From NCBI GenBank assembly GCA_050633665.1, contig JBOEGY010000005.1:124001-188000 (forward strand): a stretch of DNA of 64,000 bases, read 5' to 3'. How positions within the stretch are numbered: the stretch's first letter is position 1; the number at the start of each line of letters is the position of its first letter. Below the pieces are notes generated by a model, which saw only the letters and a program-made list of their open reading frames with translations, made no database searches and was not told the DNA's origin. The position numbers were made by a program, and so were the translations under genes. This DNA is from JAUIAI01 sp050633665 (GTDB lineage: Bacteria; Pseudomonadota; Gammaproteobacteria; Burkholderiales; Burkholderiaceae_E). Shown in pieces: positions 33,034-41,494 of the stretch.

Positions 33034-34767
33034 TTGGCCAAAATTCTGCCCGGCGACTGGAAAACCGGTGAAAACGCTCACTGGGCCTCCCGCGTCACTG
33101 AAACCCTTACAGTTCTTGAACGCGGCTTACCGAAAGAGGTTGTGGTGTTTCATGGTGTTCACTGGAGTCGCACCGAGAACGGCCTGGCCGGTATTGGTGA
33201 GGTTGACTTTGTCGTGTTGTCTCCGGCTGGGTCGCTCTTGCTCATTGAGCAGAAGTCCGGCTGGCTGAATGAAACCGAGCAGGGGTTGGTGAAACGGGTT
33301 CGCGGGCGCAGCATCACGGTCAGAGTGCAGGTGGATCAGACAATCGCCCGTCTTCGGCGCCGGCTCGAACCGTTGCGCCTTGAGGCAGAACCCCGTATTT
33401 CCTATCTGTTGTTCTGCCCGGACTATGCGGTCAAAAGCGCCGGCAGTGCCGGCCTGGATGCCGAGCATATCGTTGATAGCAAGGCCCGGCCGAGGCTGTG
33501 TCAACGCATCACCGAGTTGCTGGCCAGGCTTGATGCCGGCGCGACCGATCAGCGATCGGTTGCCGCGATCACACCACGCTTGCATCGTTTCTTTGCCAAC
33601 GAGCTCGAACTGGTGCCGGACGCCAGTGCGTTGGTCGGCCGAGCCAATGCGCTCTACACCAGAATGTCAGAGGGATTGCAGACCTGGGCCCGGCGATTTC
33701 ATGTCGAGCCGTTTCGGCTGCGGGTTTCGGCGACCGCCGGATCCGGCAAAACCCAGTTGGCGCTGGCCGTCATCGAGCAGGCGGTGCAAGAGGGCCGGCG
33801 TGTCTTGTATGTTTGCTTTAACCGACCACTGGCTGATCACATCCAGGCGGCGGCGCCGGCCGGTGCCCAGGTTTATTCTTATCATCAGTGGTGCCAGCAT
33901 CGGATTCGCGCCGCCGGTGACAAAATCGATTTCTCCCGGGATGGCGTTTTCGACTGGTTGACCGAGCGTTCGATCGAACTGCCGATTCTGCAGGCTGAGC
34001 AGACCGACTGTCTGATCATCGACGAAGGACAGGATTTTTCCGCTGCCTGGCGCGACGACTTGTTGCGACTGGTTGCGCCGGTCCAGACTGCTGGCCCGCA
34101 AACCGAGGCACCGGTCCCGACCCAGGTCTGGTGGCTTGAAGATCAAATGCAGAACCTGTATGCGCGGCAACCGGCAGCCCCGCCCGACTGGCCATTGCTT
34201 TCGGCAATGGTCAACTATCGGAGTCCGAGGTCAGTGGTTCAGTATCTGAATGATCATCTGATGCATGACAAGCTGATTCAAGGGGCCGGTCCGATCCAGG
34301 GCCAGGAGATTCAGTTTCTGGCGTGGACAGATCAATCGAGTCTGGAGAGTCAGACCAAGCATGCGATAACGCTGGCATTGCGGGCCGGGTTTCGGCGCGA
34401 GGATATTGCATTGCTCACCATGGTGGGGATGGCCCGCTCGGGATTGCTTAGGCAGCGAGCGCTGGGCCCCCACCGATTCAAGGCCTTTCGCGGCAAGTAT
34501 GATTTGTTTGGTAACCCCGAATACACCGACGGGGATATCCTGATCGACACGGTCTATCGCTTTAAAGGGCAGAGTGCCCCTTGTGTCATTCTGACCGAGT
34601 GTGATTTCGAGTCTCTGGATGACCTGGCCCGTCGAAAATTGTTCGTCGGGATGACCCGCGCATCCATGCACTTGTTGGTGGTGTGCTCAGAGCGCGCATT
34701 ACAGGCATTGCAGCAAGTCAATGCGGACCATCCCGCCGCCGTGCCGGCCGGTGAGGCTACTGACTAA
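33034..34767 (+). CDS. NERD nuclease-UvrD-like helicase fusion
   Basis: This 577-residue protein couples an N-terminal NERD (nuclease-related) domain (about 15-125; core residues GEVDFVVLSPAGSLLLIEQKSG) to a superfamily 1 helicase. Helicase motif I is SATAGSGKTQLAL (near residue 232), motif II LIIDEGQDF (about 325) and the C-terminal motif VYRFKGQSAPCVILTE (about 515). A VGMTRAS motif VI is also present. NERD plus helicase proteins are found scattered in bacteria and are thought to process DNA, but their role is not established. It starts at TTG with AGGA eight bases upstream. No restriction-modification or defence genes flank it. Confidence 0.87.
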   Translation: MAKILPGDWKTGENAHWASRVTETLTVLERGLPKEVVVFHGVHWSRTENGLAGIGEVDFVVLSPAGSLLLIEQKSGWLNETEQGLVKRVRGRSITVRVQVDQTIARLRRRLEPLRLEAEPRISYLLFCPDYAVKSAGSAGLDAEHIVDSKARPRLCQRITELLARLDAGATDQRSVAAITPRLHRFFANELELVPDASALVGRANALYTRMSEGLQTWARRFHVEPFRLRVSATAGSGKTQLALAVIEQAVQEGRRVLYVCFNRPLADHIQAAAPAGAQVYSYHQWCQHRIRAAGDKIDFSRDGVFDWLTERSIELPILQAEQTDCLIIDEGQDFSAAWRDDLLRLVAPVQTAGPQTEAPVPTQVWWLEDQMQNLYARQPAAPPDWPLLSAMVNYRSPRSVVQYLNDHLMHDKLIQGAGPIQGQEIQFLAWTDQSSLESQTKHAITLALRAGFRREDIALLTMVGMARSGLLRQRALGPHRFKAFRGKYDLFGNPEYTDGDILIDTVYRFKGQSAPCVILTECDFESLDDLARRKLFVGMTRASMHLLVVCSERALQALQQVNADHPAAVPAGEATD

Positions 34768-34856
34768 CTTGCACCTGCTTACACCCGGTTGTGCACCGGA
34801 TGCACGATGCTTCGTTAAAGTAATCTGAAACCAACGATGCAGGATAGGCCAGGCTC

Positions 34857-35393
34857 ATGGATCAGAAGGGTCAAGACTTACGGACAACCGATCGGACTAG
34901 CAGTCTGTCGGCCGGATGGCGGCGCCTATCGTTCGGTTTGCTGTCGATATTGCTGCTTGGGCTGACCGGCTGTGCCGTTGTGCCGGGCGATTCAGTTATC
35001 TACGAAGATGCCCGCGACTACGACGGCCGTGCGACTCGCAGCCCTGATGTTGTCTATATTGACCGTGGCCCGGTCTATGTCTGGCCTGGATTTCGCCAAC
35101 ATCGGCGTTCCGTCCACCGGCATCGCGGTTCGCGCCGTGATTACAGTCGGGGGCACCGGTCCGGCGGGCGGTCAACCTGGCGCGGCCGGGAAGGACGCCG
35201 CGAGACGCGGCCAAACCGTAACGCTGGCAGACCACAGGTGCGGCCCAGCCCCCGGGCCGGCAGAGCCGTTCCTGTCATCCCCCACAAAAATGAGCGGCGC
35301 TCCCGGGAGTCGCGCCGCGGTGGCCGGGACCCGGGGCGTTCGCCGACCCGTCGCGGTTCGACCTCGACCGGGCCGGCTGAAGGCGAAGGTTAG
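34857..35393 (+). CDS. Lipoprotein with Arg-rich C-terminus
   Basis: A 178-residue protein with a basic N-terminus, a hydrophobic segment and a lipobox LTGC (Cys39), so probably an envelope lipoprotein. After a short aromatic region (VVYIDRGPVYVWPGFRQHRR), residues 80-166 are low-complexity and very basic: about one third arginine with glycine, serine and proline. Such a tail could bind anionic polymers such as nucleic acid or LPS, or be disordered. I recognise no domain family. The frame is open with a gap of 89 bp before it. The opposite strand carries smaller frames that I consider shadows. Confidence 0.6.
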   Translation: MDQKGQDLRTTDRTSSLSAGWRRLSFGLLSILLLGLTGCAVVPGDSVIYEDARDYDGRATRSPDVVYIDRGPVYVWPGFRQHRRSVHRHRGSRRDYSRGHRSGGRSTWRGREGRRETRPNRNAGRPQVRPSPRAGRAVPVIPHKNERRSRESRRGGRDPGRSPTRRGSTSTGPAEGEG

Positions 35394-35555
35394 CCAGCGC
35401 ATCGAGCTGGCTCCGTCCGCATTGCAGGTGGCCGGGCCGTAAGCCCCGGAAACGGAATTTTCTCCCCTGAATTTACGAGGGACGCGACTGGCCGAAACAA
35501 TCAGTCGTCGTTTCGTTCACATACAATGGGTTGAAACACGAATCCGGGAAGCTTC

Positions 35556-35975
35556 ATGAATTCAACACAATCAACGCTCGCTCTGACGCACCAGGGCGCC
35601 ATGGAAATGCTGGCTGCCGCTATCGCCGAAGCGGATGTCGTCGGTCAACCCCAGTGCATTGTCATTGTCGATGCGAGCGGTGAAATTCACGCGCAGTTGC
35701 GCATGACCGGCGCCAAGTTCATCAGTCTCAAGAGCGCGCTGACCAAAGCCCGTACGGCCGCCTCCAATCGCGCGCCCTCGGCAAACGTGCCGGAATCTTT
35801 CCGGACCCCGATCGCGTTCGCCACCCAGGGCGAGGTCACCGGCATCGCCGGCGGACTGCCTATCGTGATTGACGGACAGGTGCTGGGCGGTGTTGGTATT
35901 GGGTCCGGCAGCGGCGAGCAGGATATGGCGGTTGCCAATGCAGCGCTTGCCGCGATTGGCGCGCAGACGTTCTAG
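35556..35975 (+). CDS. GlcG/HbpS-like heme-binding family protein
   Basis: A 139-residue single-domain protein of the GlcG/HbpS (DUF336) family, in which members include a glycolate-operon protein and extracellular heme-binding sensors. Key features are a GQPQCIVIVDASGEIHAQLRM start, the ALTKARTAASNRAPSA helix, and GGLPIVIDGQVLGGVGIGSGSGEQDMAVANAALAA. It has no signal peptide, so it should be cytoplasmic. It is probably co-transcribed with the amidase gene 39 bp downstream. Function in this strain is unknown. Confidence 0.85.
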   Translation: MNSTQSTLALTHQGAMEMLAAAIAEADVVGQPQCIVIVDASGEIHAQLRMTGAKFISLKSALTKARTAASNRAPSANVPESFRTPIAFATQGEVTGIAGGLPIVIDGQVLGGVGIGSGSGEQDMAVANAALAAIGAQTF

Positions 35976-36014
35976 GCGGCAAACGATAGTGAACCGTTCT
36001 CAACGGGCAAACTG

Positions 36015-37229
36015 ATGGATCAGGACAGCGACCTGGCCTTCGCATTCGTGCCCTATCCCAGTGCGCCGGTTAAGTCGGCACCCGCTGGCAGTCTTTCGTC
36101 GCTGAGCTTCGCGGTCAAAGATGTGTTCGATGTTGCGGGTTATCCCACCAGCGTGGGTAATCCGATGATGCTCGCCCTGATGGGGCAGCGTGAACGCCAT
36201 GCTGTCGTGGTTCAGCAGTTGCTGGACGCCGGTGCGCGTTTCGCTGGCAAGACGCATACGGAAGAGTTTGCGTTTTCGATTATCGGCAGCAACCCTTCGT
36301 TCAGCACGCCCATCAATGGCGCCGCGCCGGATCGTTACACCGGCGGGTCGTCGTCGGGTTCAGCGGCGGCAGTAAGCAACGGGCTGGTTGATTTCGCCCT
36401 CGGCACTGATACTGGAGGCTCCATACGGGTACCGGCCAGTCACTGCAATCTGTTTGGTTTGCGACCAACTCATGGTGCCATCAGCCTGACCGGATGTTGG
36501 GATTTGTCGCCCAGCTTCGATACTTGCGGTTTTTTTGCCCGCGATCTGGCGACTTTTTCGCGGGTTAGTGCTGCCCTGCTGCCACCACCGCGGTTCAGCG
36601 GCGAGCCCCGCGTCATGCTTGCGGAAGATCTCTGGGCGTTGCTGTCGCCGGCGGTTTCGGCGTCGCTGGAGCCCGCCCGCGATCTGGTGCTCAATGCTTT
36701 TCAGGCTAAAACCGGTCAGTCGGCTACCGCCGTCTCCGTTAGCATGGGGGCGCTTGAGTCGCTGACCCATGCGTTTCGATCCATTCAATCGACTCAGGCC
36801 TGGGAAACCAACGGCGCGCTGATTGAAAAACACCGGATCGGTGTTGCACCGGGCGTACTGGCGCGTCTGCATGCGGGGCGGGACCTGCCCGACCCGGACC
36901 GGGCCGCCGCGCAGATTTTCTCTCAACGGTATCGCGAGTATCTGACCAACCTGCTCGGGGACGACGGCGTAATCGTCTTGCCGACTATCCACGATGTGTC
37001 GCCGCTGCGTACGCAAACAGATCAGTCAGTGCTTGACGAATACCGTTCCAGAGCCCTTGAAATGACGGCACCAGCCAGTCTGGCCGGCTTGCCGCAACTC
37101 ACGCTGCCGTTGGCCAGCCATAACGGCGCCCCGATCGGTATCTCCCTGCTGGGCGCGGCCGGATCTGATCGCTGGCTTATCGAGATGGCTGCCGATATCG
37201 AATTGTCCGGCCTGATTGCCGGGCTCTGA
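36015..37229 (+). CDS. Amidase-signature-family hydrolase
   Basis: A 404-residue amidase. The Ser-cisSer-Lys triad is at Lys35 (SFAVKDVFDV), Ser112 (GGSSSGS) and Ser136 (GTDTGGSIRVP), with the invariant 24-residue gap between the two serines. It lacks the C-terminal extension of the allophanate hydrolase, and is shorter than GatA. The downstream ETNGALIEKHRIGVAPGV region resembles plant and bacterial AMI-type amidases. Substrate unknown; an aryl or short-chain amide is plausible. Likely an operon with the upstream GlcG-like gene. Confidence 0.87.
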   Translation: MDQDSDLAFAFVPYPSAPVKSAPAGSLSSLSFAVKDVFDVAGYPTSVGNPMMLALMGQRERHAVVVQQLLDAGARFAGKTHTEEFAFSIIGSNPSFSTPINGAAPDRYTGGSSSGSAAAVSNGLVDFALGTDTGGSIRVPASHCNLFGLRPTHGAISLTGCWDLSPSFDTCGFFARDLATFSRVSAALLPPPRFSGEPRVMLAEDLWALLSPAVSASLEPARDLVLNAFQAKTGQSATAVSVSMGALESLTHAFRSIQSTQAWETNGALIEKHRIGVAPGVLARLHAGRDLPDPDRAAAQIFSQRYREYLTNLLGDDGVIVLPTIHDVSPLRTQTDQSVLDEYRSRALEMTAPASLAGLPQLTLPLASHNGAPIGISLLGAAGSDRWLIEMAADIELSGLIAGL

Positions 37230-37269
37230 GTCGTTACCCGACGGACTATTGCCCGCAAAAACACGGTCT

Positions 37270-37279
37270 GTAACGTTAC
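37270..37279. promoter_or_regulatory. Palindrome upstream of gluconokinase
   Basis: GTAACGTTAC is a perfect 10-bp palindrome with a central CG, the architecture of LacI-family operators such as that bound by GntR in the gluconate regulon. It lies 88 bp before the gluconokinase start. No LacI-family gene is in the window, so the cognate regulator would be encoded elsewhere. Confidence 0.35.
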
Positions 37280-37366
37280 GGGTCTCGCTGTGTCGCTATC
37301 GGCGGCGTGGGCAAGGTAAGATCACTGCACCATCAACGGATCAGCTCAGTAAACGGATTAATTGTC

Positions 37367-37984
37367 ATGTCTATCACCGAACCCGATCAACCGGCGCCTA
37401 CCCCGGTACGTTTTGTTGCCGTCATGGGGGTGGCTGGCAGCGGTAAGACAACTATCGGCCAGGCTCTTGCCGAAGCCCTGAACACCACTTTCATTGATGG
37501 TGACGACTACCACCCGCGTGCCAATGTCGAAAAAATGGGGCGCGGCGAAGCCTTGTCTGATCACGACCGCTGGCCTTGGCTTAATCTTGTGATGGGCGCT
37601 ATGCGCGGCCATGTCGCTCGAAATGAGCAACAGATTCGTAAAGCCGGCGGCGCTGGTGCGGCAGAGGCCATTGGTTGTTCGGTGGCGGCATGTTCGGCAT
37701 TGCGCCGTCCGTACCGGGACTTTATGTCCGAAGCGGCAGGCGAGCCAATCTTCTTCGCCCATTTGCACGGCGCACGCGAAATCATGCATCGACGCCTGAT
37801 GGATAACGAAGACCACTTCATGCCGTCACAGCAACTGGACACTCAATTGGCCACGCTGGAGCATCTGGGTCCTAATGAACTCGGACTGACCGTTGATGTC
37901 GCATTGCCCGTCGAGGAAATCATTCGGCAACTGGTCCGTGAAATTCAGTCTACCGACTTATCAAAAGTCGGACAGCCTGCCTGA
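37367..37984 (+). CDS. Gluconokinase (GntK/IdnK family)
   Basis: This 205-residue kinase phosphorylates gluconate to 6-phosphogluconate for the Entner-Doudoroff or pentose phosphate routes. The P-loop GVAGSGKTTIG, the substrate region DGDDYHPRANVEKMGRGEALSDHDRWPWL and the lid region LDTQLATLEHL are characteristic of the family. It begins at ATG 37367; an upstream frame to 37307 has a poorer N-terminus. It is a single gene preceded by a palindrome that could be a LacI-type operator. The SMP-30 lactonase-like gene and TRAP system near 4-7.6 kb may belong to the same sugar-acid physiology, but this is only inference. Confidence 0.92.
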   Translation: MSITEPDQPAPTPVRFVAVMGVAGSGKTTIGQALAEALNTTFIDGDDYHPRANVEKMGRGEALSDHDRWPWLNLVMGAMRGHVARNEQQIRKAGGAGAAEAIGCSVAACSALRRPYRDFMSEAAGEPIFFAHLHGAREIMHRRLMDNEDHFMPSQQLDTQLATLEHLGPNELGLTVDVALPVEEIIRQLVREIQSTDLSKVGQPA

Positions 37985-38212
37985 CCCGGTACGCCCATAC
38001 TGGTATCAGGGCAGCTAGTCGTTTGCTCGCAACACCTGTTTTATCTGCATGCGATAAATTCAGTTAAGTGCAATTAAATCAACAGCTTACCAACATTATC
38101 CGGCGTTTCGACTGGTGGAAACTACCGTTTGTCGGCAGGTGGCCTTTGATCGCTGGATAACGGCCGGTCATGCCGCTTAAACTCTCCGTGTGACGTTTCC
38201 GAGAGTATTTCC

Positions 38213-38731
38213 GTGATGGTTTCATCTGCCCACGCAGGAGCTGGTCCGGCCAGTTCCGATGAACCGCAAAACCAGTTGCAGGAGCAGCCGATCAATGCCG
38301 GCCCACTGTTTACCGCGTTGTGCGCGGCGCTCGCGGCCGAAGGTTTGCCTGTGGAAGATCTTCGCGAGCCCGGCCGAGCGTTCTATGCGTATTTCACCAA
38401 TCGTAATACGCTCGCCGGCTTTGGCGGCTTTGAGACCCATGGTGAGCACGCGCTGGTACGTTCAATTGTCGTCTTGCCTGGCCATCGCGGTCACGGACTG
38501 GTCTGGCAGATCGTACCGGCGGTTCTTGCTCAGGCCCAGCAGTCAGGCGCCCGTCACGCCTGGTTGCTGACCGAGGGCGCGCAAAGAGTCTTTAGCCGCC
38601 TCGGATTCAGTCCGGCAGATCGCAAGTCGGTGCCGCCCCAGATAGGCTCGACCAAACAGTTTTCAATGCTGTGCGATGACCGGGCCACGCTTATGCATCG
38701 TCCGCTGGAGCCTACGGTGGCGACGGTTTAG
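38213..38731 (+). CDS. GNAT acetyltransferase, ArsN2-like
   Basis: This 172-residue protein resembles the ArsN2 group of GNAT acetyltransferases: LPVEDLREPGRAFYAY, GFGGFETHGEHALVRSIVVLPGHRGHGLVWQIVP (acetyl-CoA-binding loop R-G-H-G), HAWLLTEGAQRVFSRLGFSPADR and STKQFSMLCDDRATLM. ArsN-type proteins are often near arsenic resistance genes, but none is visible here, so the substrate is uncertain. The 228 bp before it hold no recognisable gene. The start may be GTG 38213 or ATG 38216. Its end overlaps the convergent transporter gene by 20 bases. Confidence 0.72.
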   Translation: MMVSSAHAGAGPASSDEPQNQLQEQPINAGPLFTALCAALAAEGLPVEDLREPGRAFYAYFTNRNTLAGFGGFETHGEHALVRSIVVLPGHRGHGLVWQIVPAVLAQAQQSGARHAWLLTEGAQRVFSRLGFSPADRKSVPPQIGSTKQFSMLCDDRATLMHRPLEPTVATV

Positions 38732-39608
38732 CGCTTGCTTTCCTGGATTCAAACCGCGCCAGCCAGATCGTCGCCAGGACAATCACCACACCGCCACCAA
38801 GCGCATACGAACTGGGCGGGTTGGCAAACAACAGTAAGCCCAGTAGAGATGACCACAGCAGATCCAGGAACCGGACCGGCTGGACCACCGAGATGTCTGC
38901 CAGATAGAACGCGCGGGTAAAACACCAATGGGCGATTGTCCCGAGGACGCCGCATAGCGCGAGCAATCCCCATTGGCTGGCGGTCGGGGCAGACCAGAAA
39001 TACAGCGCCGCGGGCAGGGTGATTACGGTGACGACAATGTTTTGCCAGGTGACCAGCGTGTCGCTGGATTCGTTTCGGGTGAGGGCTTTGCTGAGCAGTA
39101 GAGAGGCCGCGAACAGCGGCGCGGCGCCGAGCATGACCAGGCTCCAGGTGCCGGCTCCGTCAGACAACGAGAAATGCGGCCACAGCACAATCGAGACACC
39201 GGCAAACCCGGCGAACGCCGCCATCCACCTTGCCGCTGTTACGGTCTCACCGAGAAATGCTGCCGCGCCGATCAATACCCAGAACGGGGTCGTGAACAGA
39301 ATTGCCGTCATGTCTGCCAGCGGTATGTGCGGCAGCGCCAGAAAAAACAAGGTCAGGGCGCCGGCCTGAGCTACGCCGCGCCAGATCTGCCCGGCCATGT
39401 TTTTCGGCTTCAGCCGGCTGATCGGTCCACTCAGAATCAGTGGCAGCAATGCGAAAAAGCCAAAAAAATAACGCAGAAACTGTGCCTGCATCGGCTCAAT
39501 CTGCTGCGTCATCAGTCGCATGATGGCGTTCATGGTGGTCAGTACAAGACCACCAAGCGCCATCCATGCCATGCCTTTAATGACCGACTTGCGAACAGAG
39601 GCGTCCAA
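38712..39608 (-). CDS. EamA-domain DMT-superfamily transporter
   Basis: A 298-residue inner-membrane protein with ten predicted helices arranged as two EamA repeats (about 10-145 and 158-290), typical of drug/metabolite exporters. Markers include the AALLPHIPLADMTAILFTTPFWVLIGAAAFLGE-type repeat end of the first half (LPHIPLADMTAILFTTPFWVL) and the matching AFYLADISVVQPVRFLDLLWSSLLG in the second half. Cargo unknown. It lies 22 bp downstream of pntB and could be the distal gene of that operon. Confidence 0.9.
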   Translation of the reverse strand: MDASVRKSVIKGMAWMALGGLVLTTMNAIMRLMTQQIEPMQAQFLRYFFGFFALLPLILSGPISRLKPKNMAGQIWRGVAQAGALTLFFLALPHIPLADMTAILFTTPFWVLIGAAAFLGETVTAARWMAAFAGFAGVSIVLWPHFSLSDGAGTWSLVMLGAAPLFAASLLLSKALTRNESSDTLVTWQNIVVTVITLPAALYFWSAPTASQWGLLALCGVLGTIAHWCFTRAFYLADISVVQPVRFLDLLWSSLLGLLLFANPPSSYALGGGVVIVLATIWLARFESRKASAKPSPP

Positions 39609-39630
39609 GTGCTGGGTCGGTCAGGCGTGC

Positions 39631-41067
39631 TTAATCGAGTGCCTTCACCATGTCTTCGATGACCTTCTTGGCATCACCGAATACCATCATGGTCTTGTCC
39701 ATATAGAACAATTCGTTGTCCAGTCCGGCATAGCCCGAGGCCATACTGCGTTTGTTCACAATGACCTGGTTGGCCTTGAATGCCTCGAGAATCGGCATGC
39801 CGGCGATTGGTGATTTCGGGTCTTTGGCGGCCGGGTTGACGACATCGTTTGCGCCGAGCACCAGCACGACATCGGTCTCGCCAAAATCGTTGTTGATGTC
39901 TTCCATCTCATGGACCTGGTCGTACGGCACTTCAGCTTCGGCAAGTAAGACATTCATATGGCCCGGCATTCGTCCTGCGACCGGGTGGATGGCATAGCGC
40001 ACCTGAACACCACTGGCAATCAGTTTGTCAGTGAGCTCCTTGAGTGGATGCTGGGCGCGGGCGACCGCAAGACCATAGCCGGGCACGATGATCACTGAAT
40101 CGGAATTGCTCAGCATAAAGGCGGCGTCGTCTGAAGACCCGGTTTTGACCGGTCTTTGCTCGGCATCGCCATCGGCGCCGCCAGCGGCAGCTTCGCCGCC
40201 AAAGCCGCCAAGAATCACGTTGAAGAACGAACGATTCATCGCCTTACACATGATGTAGGACAGGATCGCGCCTGATGAACCCACCAGTGAACCGGCGATA
40301 ATCAGCATCGGGTTGTTGAGTGAGAATCCGATGCCGGCGGCCGCCCAGCCCGAATAGCTGTTGAGCATGGACACCACGACTGGCATGTCGGCCCCGCCAA
40401 TCGGGATGATGATCAGCACGCCGAGAATAAACGCGATGATCGTCATCACGGCAAACGGCGTCCATAACTGGCTCATCGCAAACCAGACGCCCATGCCAAG
40501 CATCACGAGTGCCAGCAACAGGTTCAGTGCATGCTGGCCCGGGAAAGTCACCGGCCGACCCTGAAACAGTCGGAACTTGTACTTGCCTGAGAGCTTGCCA
40601 AAAGCAATGACCGAGCCGGAGAAGGTAATGGCACCGACGAACGTTCCGATGAACAGCTCGATCCGGTTACCCAGCGGGATCGGATTGCCTTGCTCAACGA
40701 TATTGAACGCCCAGGGTTCGGCGACTGCGGCAATGGCAATAAAGACCGCCGCCAGACCGATCATGGAATGCATGAAAGCAACCAGTTCGGGCATTTTGGT
40801 CATTTCGACCCGTTTGGCCATGATCGAGCCGGCGGCGCCACCGATGACGACGCCGACGATGACCCAGACCATGCCTGGCGCGGCCATTTCCGGAGCCAGC
40901 TTGAAAATCAGGCCAACCGTGGTGGCGATAGCGATCGCCATGCCGGCCATGCCGAAACCGTTACCGATTCTGGCGGTGGTGGGGTGAGAGAGCCCTTTCA
41001 GTGCCTGGATGAAGAAGACTGAGGCAACCAAATAAAGCAGTACAACGATGTCTAGACTGAGAGTCAT
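39631..41067 (-). CDS. pntB: NAD(P) transhydrogenase beta subunit
   Basis: This 478-residue subunit has about eight to nine membrane helices (residues 1-265), followed by the NADP(H)-binding domain III (about 300-478). Signature segments are MPVVVSMLNSYSGWAAAGIGF in the membrane domain and VIIVPGYGLAVARAQHPLKEL plus GANDVVNPAAKDPKSPIAGMPI and NKRSMASGYAGLDN in domain III. With PntAa and PntAb it couples hydride transfer between NADH and NADP+ to proton flow. It is 41 bp downstream of pntAb. Confidence 0.96.
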   Translation of the reverse strand: MTLSLDIVVLLYLVASVFFIQALKGLSHPTTARIGNGFGMAGMAIAIATTVGLIFKLAPEMAAPGMVWVIVGVVIGGAAGSIMAKRVEMTKMPELVAFMHSMIGLAAVFIAIAAVAEPWAFNIVEQGNPIPLGNRIELFIGTFVGAITFSGSVIAFGKLSGKYKFRLFQGRPVTFPGQHALNLLLALVMLGMGVWFAMSQLWTPFAVMTIIAFILGVLIIIPIGGADMPVVVSMLNSYSGWAAAGIGFSLNNPMLIIAGSLVGSSGAILSYIMCKAMNRSFFNVILGGFGGEAAAGGADGDAEQRPVKTGSSDDAAFMLSNSDSVIIVPGYGLAVARAQHPLKELTDKLIASGVQVRYAIHPVAGRMPGHMNVLLAEAEVPYDQVHEMEDINNDFGETDVVLVLGANDVVNPAAKDPKSPIAGMPILEAFKANQVIVNKRSMASGYAGLDNELFYMDKTMMVFGDAKKVIEDMVKALD

Positions 41068-41108
41068 GAATATTCCCTGTTAGCCGAACGGAAACCGAAC
41101 CGTGGCGG

Positions 41109-41435
41109 TCAGGACCTGGCCTGGTCAGTGAGAAGGGATTTTTTGGGTTCTTTCTTGCGGAACATTTCCAGCATGCGGCGTGTGACGAGGAAGCCCCCGA
41201 ACACATTGACTGAAGCCAGTGCCACCGCCAGTACACCCATGCTTTTGGCGAGGACGCCGGTCGTCAGGGCTGCTGCCAGCATGGCGCCAACAATAATGAT
41301 CGCAGAGATGGCGTTGGTGACCGCCATCAGCGGCGTATGCAAGGCTGAGGTGACGTTCCAGACAACGTGGTAGCCCACGTAGATGGCCAGCACAAAAATG
41401 ATCAGGTTGATGACTGTGGGGCTGATCGCTTCCAT
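41109..41435 (-). CDS. pntAb: NAD(P) transhydrogenase alpha subunit, membrane part
   Basis: A 108-residue protein with three membrane helices. It corresponds to the C-terminal membrane part of E. coli PntA, here split off as a separate gene. Family markers are VWNVTSALHTPLMAVTNAISAIIIVGA and SVNVFGGFLVTRRMLEMF. A split PntA is common in Alphaproteobacteria and also found in several Gammaproteobacteria. It lies between pntAa (59 bp upstream) and pntB (41 bp downstream), so the trio forms one transhydrogenase operon. Confidence 0.95.
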   Translation of the reverse strand: MEAISPTVINLIIFVLAIYVGYHVVWNVTSALHTPLMAVTNAISAIIIVGAMLAAALTTGVLAKSMGVLAVALASVNVFGGFLVTRRMLEMFRKKEPKKSLLTDQARS

Positions 41436-41494
41436 GGTCGGATACTCCCGGATTGGGGGTTAATCAATGAATCGACAGTGGGTTGGCACTGTCT

